Assembly (NCBI GenBank): GCA_001805165.1
Contig: MHEI01000059.1
Coordinates: 9,133 to 15,221, forward strand
Length of the DNA: 6,089 nt
Origin: Nitrospirae bacterium RBG_16_43_11
GTDB lineage: Bacteria; Nitrospirota; 9FT-COMBO-42-15; HDB-SIOI813
Direction of reading: 5' to 3'
The notes under the pieces were generated by a model. It had not been told where the DNA came from. It was given only the letters and a program-made list of their open reading frames with translations, and did no database searches. Both the position numbers and the translations under genes were made by a program. Each line of letters opens with the position of its first letter. The stretch's first letter is position 1. Shown one piece after another: positions 5,170 through 6,089 of the stretch.

Positions 5170-6089
5170 TCAACTCACTTCAATCTTTGCCCGTTTCAAC
5201 ATCGCCGAATTGGTCACCACGGATAAGGAGCTTAAGGCCATAGCCGCCGCCGCTATTATGGGATTTAACAGACCAAGGGCTGCTATCGGAATACCCACTG
5301 TGTTGTAAAAAAATGCCCAGAAGAGGTTCTGTTTTATCTTCCTCATTGTCGCCTTTGATAATCTTATCCCGGCTACAACATCCCTCACATCATCCCTTAT
5401 TAAGATTATCCCCCCCGTCTCTTTTGCAACATCAGACCCGCTCCCTATTGCTATCCCTATATCAGCCTGGGCCATGGCAGGGGCATCATTTATTCCATCT
5501 CCAACCATTGCCACCACCTTTCCCTTAGCCTGTAATTCCTTTATCACTCCTGCCTTCTCACCCGGGAGAACATTAGCGATAACGTTTTCTATACCAAGCT
5601 GTTTTGCAATTGCCCTTGCGGTGCGCTCATTATCACCGGTGAGCATGATAACCTCAACCTTTTCGTTCTTAAGGGCTTTGACAGCCGCCAGAGAGTTTTC
5701 TTTAATGGTATCTGCTACTGCAATGATCCCATAAATCCCCCCCGCCCCTCCAAGCAGCATCGCTGTCTTGCCCTGTTCCTCAAGTATTCTCATGGTATCC
5801 TCAAGACCTCCGACAGAAAGCCCGTTTGTCTCCATCAGTCTCCTGTTGCCTAAAAGGATCGTCTCACCTTTATAAGCAACCCTTACCCCATTACCCGGAA
5901 TTGCCTCGAAAGAATCTGCATCAGGAATCTCCATTCCCCGCATCTTAGCAGCCTTTAAAATGGCTTCTCCGAGCGGATGTTCAGAACCCTTCTCTGCAAT
6001 AGCAGCGTATCTTAATACTTCTTCTTCATTCTGCATTCCGAATTCCGCACTCCGCACTATATCTGTCACAGACGGCTCTCCCTTTGTCA
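5170..6089 (-). CDS. copA: Cu(+)-exporting P1B-1 ATPase CopA, C-terminal part, cut by the window edge
   Basis: The minus strand is open from the right edge to a stop at 5170-5172, giving about 306 residues. The first visible residues, LTKGEPSVTDIV, are the continuation of the phosphorylation motif DKTGT, whose aspartate lies just outside the window, so the gene has not started here. The nucleotide-binding domain has the canonical HP motif (SEHPLGEAI, 5974-5979), GNGV, TGDN (about 5629-5640) and GDGINDAP (from 5502 downward). The last two helices carry FYN and MALSSLSVVTNS, the P1B-1 signature that with CPC forms the Cu(+) site. The protein pumps cuprous ion out of the cytoplasm at the cost of ATP. 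N-terminal metal-binding domains and the first six helices are outside the window. The loop after VTDIV is encoded by a 7-base tandem repeat. It lies upstream of the CSC-type ATPase in the same orientation. Ag(+) is an alternative substrate in this subgroup. Confidence 0.93.
   Translation of the reverse strand, partial: TKGEPSVTDIVRSAEFGMQNEEEVLRYAAIAEKGSEHPLGEAILKAAKMRGMEIPDADSFEAIPGNGVRVAYKGETILLGNRRLMETNGLSVGGLEDTMRILEEQGKTAMLLGGAGGIYGIIAVADTIKENSLAAVKALKNEKVEVIMLTGDNERTARAIAKQLGIENVIANVLPGEKAGVIKELQAKGKVVAMVGDGINDAPAMAQADIGIAIGSGSDVAKETGGIILIRDDVRDVVAGIRLSKATMRKIKQNLFWAFFYNTVGIPIAALGLLNPIIAAAAMALSSLSVVTNSAMLKRAKIEVS
6028..6055. repeat. Four tandem 7-base units (ATTCCGC) inside copA
   Basis: The plus strand reads ATTCTGC, ATTCCGA, ATTCCGC, ACTCCGC without gaps, four copies of a heptamer with one change or fewer from the consensus ATTCCGC. 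In the copA frame they encode RSAEFGMQN, between the conserved VTDIV and EEEVLRY. Because the array is 28 bases long, not a multiple of three, and the frame is open on both sides, neighbouring bases must have been gained or lost with it. Similar GCGGAAT-type heptamer runs occur between genes in some environmental bacteria, to my recollection. Confidence 0.7.

Noticed and set aside
5474..5734. 86-codon open frame on the plus strand, similar in composition to the 161-codon one
   Set aside because: The similarity arises because both lie opposite homologous ATPase domains; neither is a gene.

Overview
The window reads as chromosomal DNA from an anaerobic or microaerophilic environmental bacterium. 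Its moderate GC content, interspersed short repeats and protein flavour recall Nitrospirota or deltaproteobacterial-type lineages; this taxonomic guess is weak and rests on general resemblance only. There are five protein-coding genes, two of them cut by the window edges, and no RNA genes, transposase genes or CRISPR arrays. No gene-free stretch exceeds 300 bases; the two longest gaps, 212-331 and 5018-5169, are largely occupied by inverted-repeat elements.

Left edge: on the minus strand lies the N-terminal 70 residues of an FAD-dependent dehydrogenase (211 down to 1). Its start codon abuts a perfect 22-bp-arm palindrome (211-263). Rightward from the same gap, a plausible promoter serves a two-gene plus-strand unit. 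The first gene encodes an integral-membrane M56 (BlaR1/MecR1-type) zinc metallopeptidase (332-1396). The second encodes a long, divergent phosphoglycerate-kinase-family protein (1399-2895), whose ATG lies two bases after the peptidase stop. The kinase-like protein keeps the 3-phosphoglycerate-binding residues of the N-terminal lobe but lacks several nucleotide and catalytic residues of the C-terminal lobe.

Right half: converging on that unit, 22 bases away, are two metal P1B-type ATPases on the minus strand. The promoter-proximal one (5170 to beyond 6089) is the C-terminal part of a canonical Cu(+)-exporting CopA. The distal one (2918-5017) is complete, with an N-terminal metal-binding domain. 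It has a non-canonical CSC transmembrane motif in place of CPC, plus changes in the HP, DKTGT and last-helix signatures, so its metal cannot be read from the sequence. Between them lies an imperfect inverted repeat built from 9-base CGCAGAG-type units.

Taken together, the right half looks like a metal-efflux locus. Whether the M56 peptidase is a sensor for it is unknown: no BlaI/CopY-type repressor gene is visible. The window also carries three different short repeat types: the GGGACAG palindrome, the 9-mer inverted repeat, and a 7-mer tandem repeat translated in frame inside copA.
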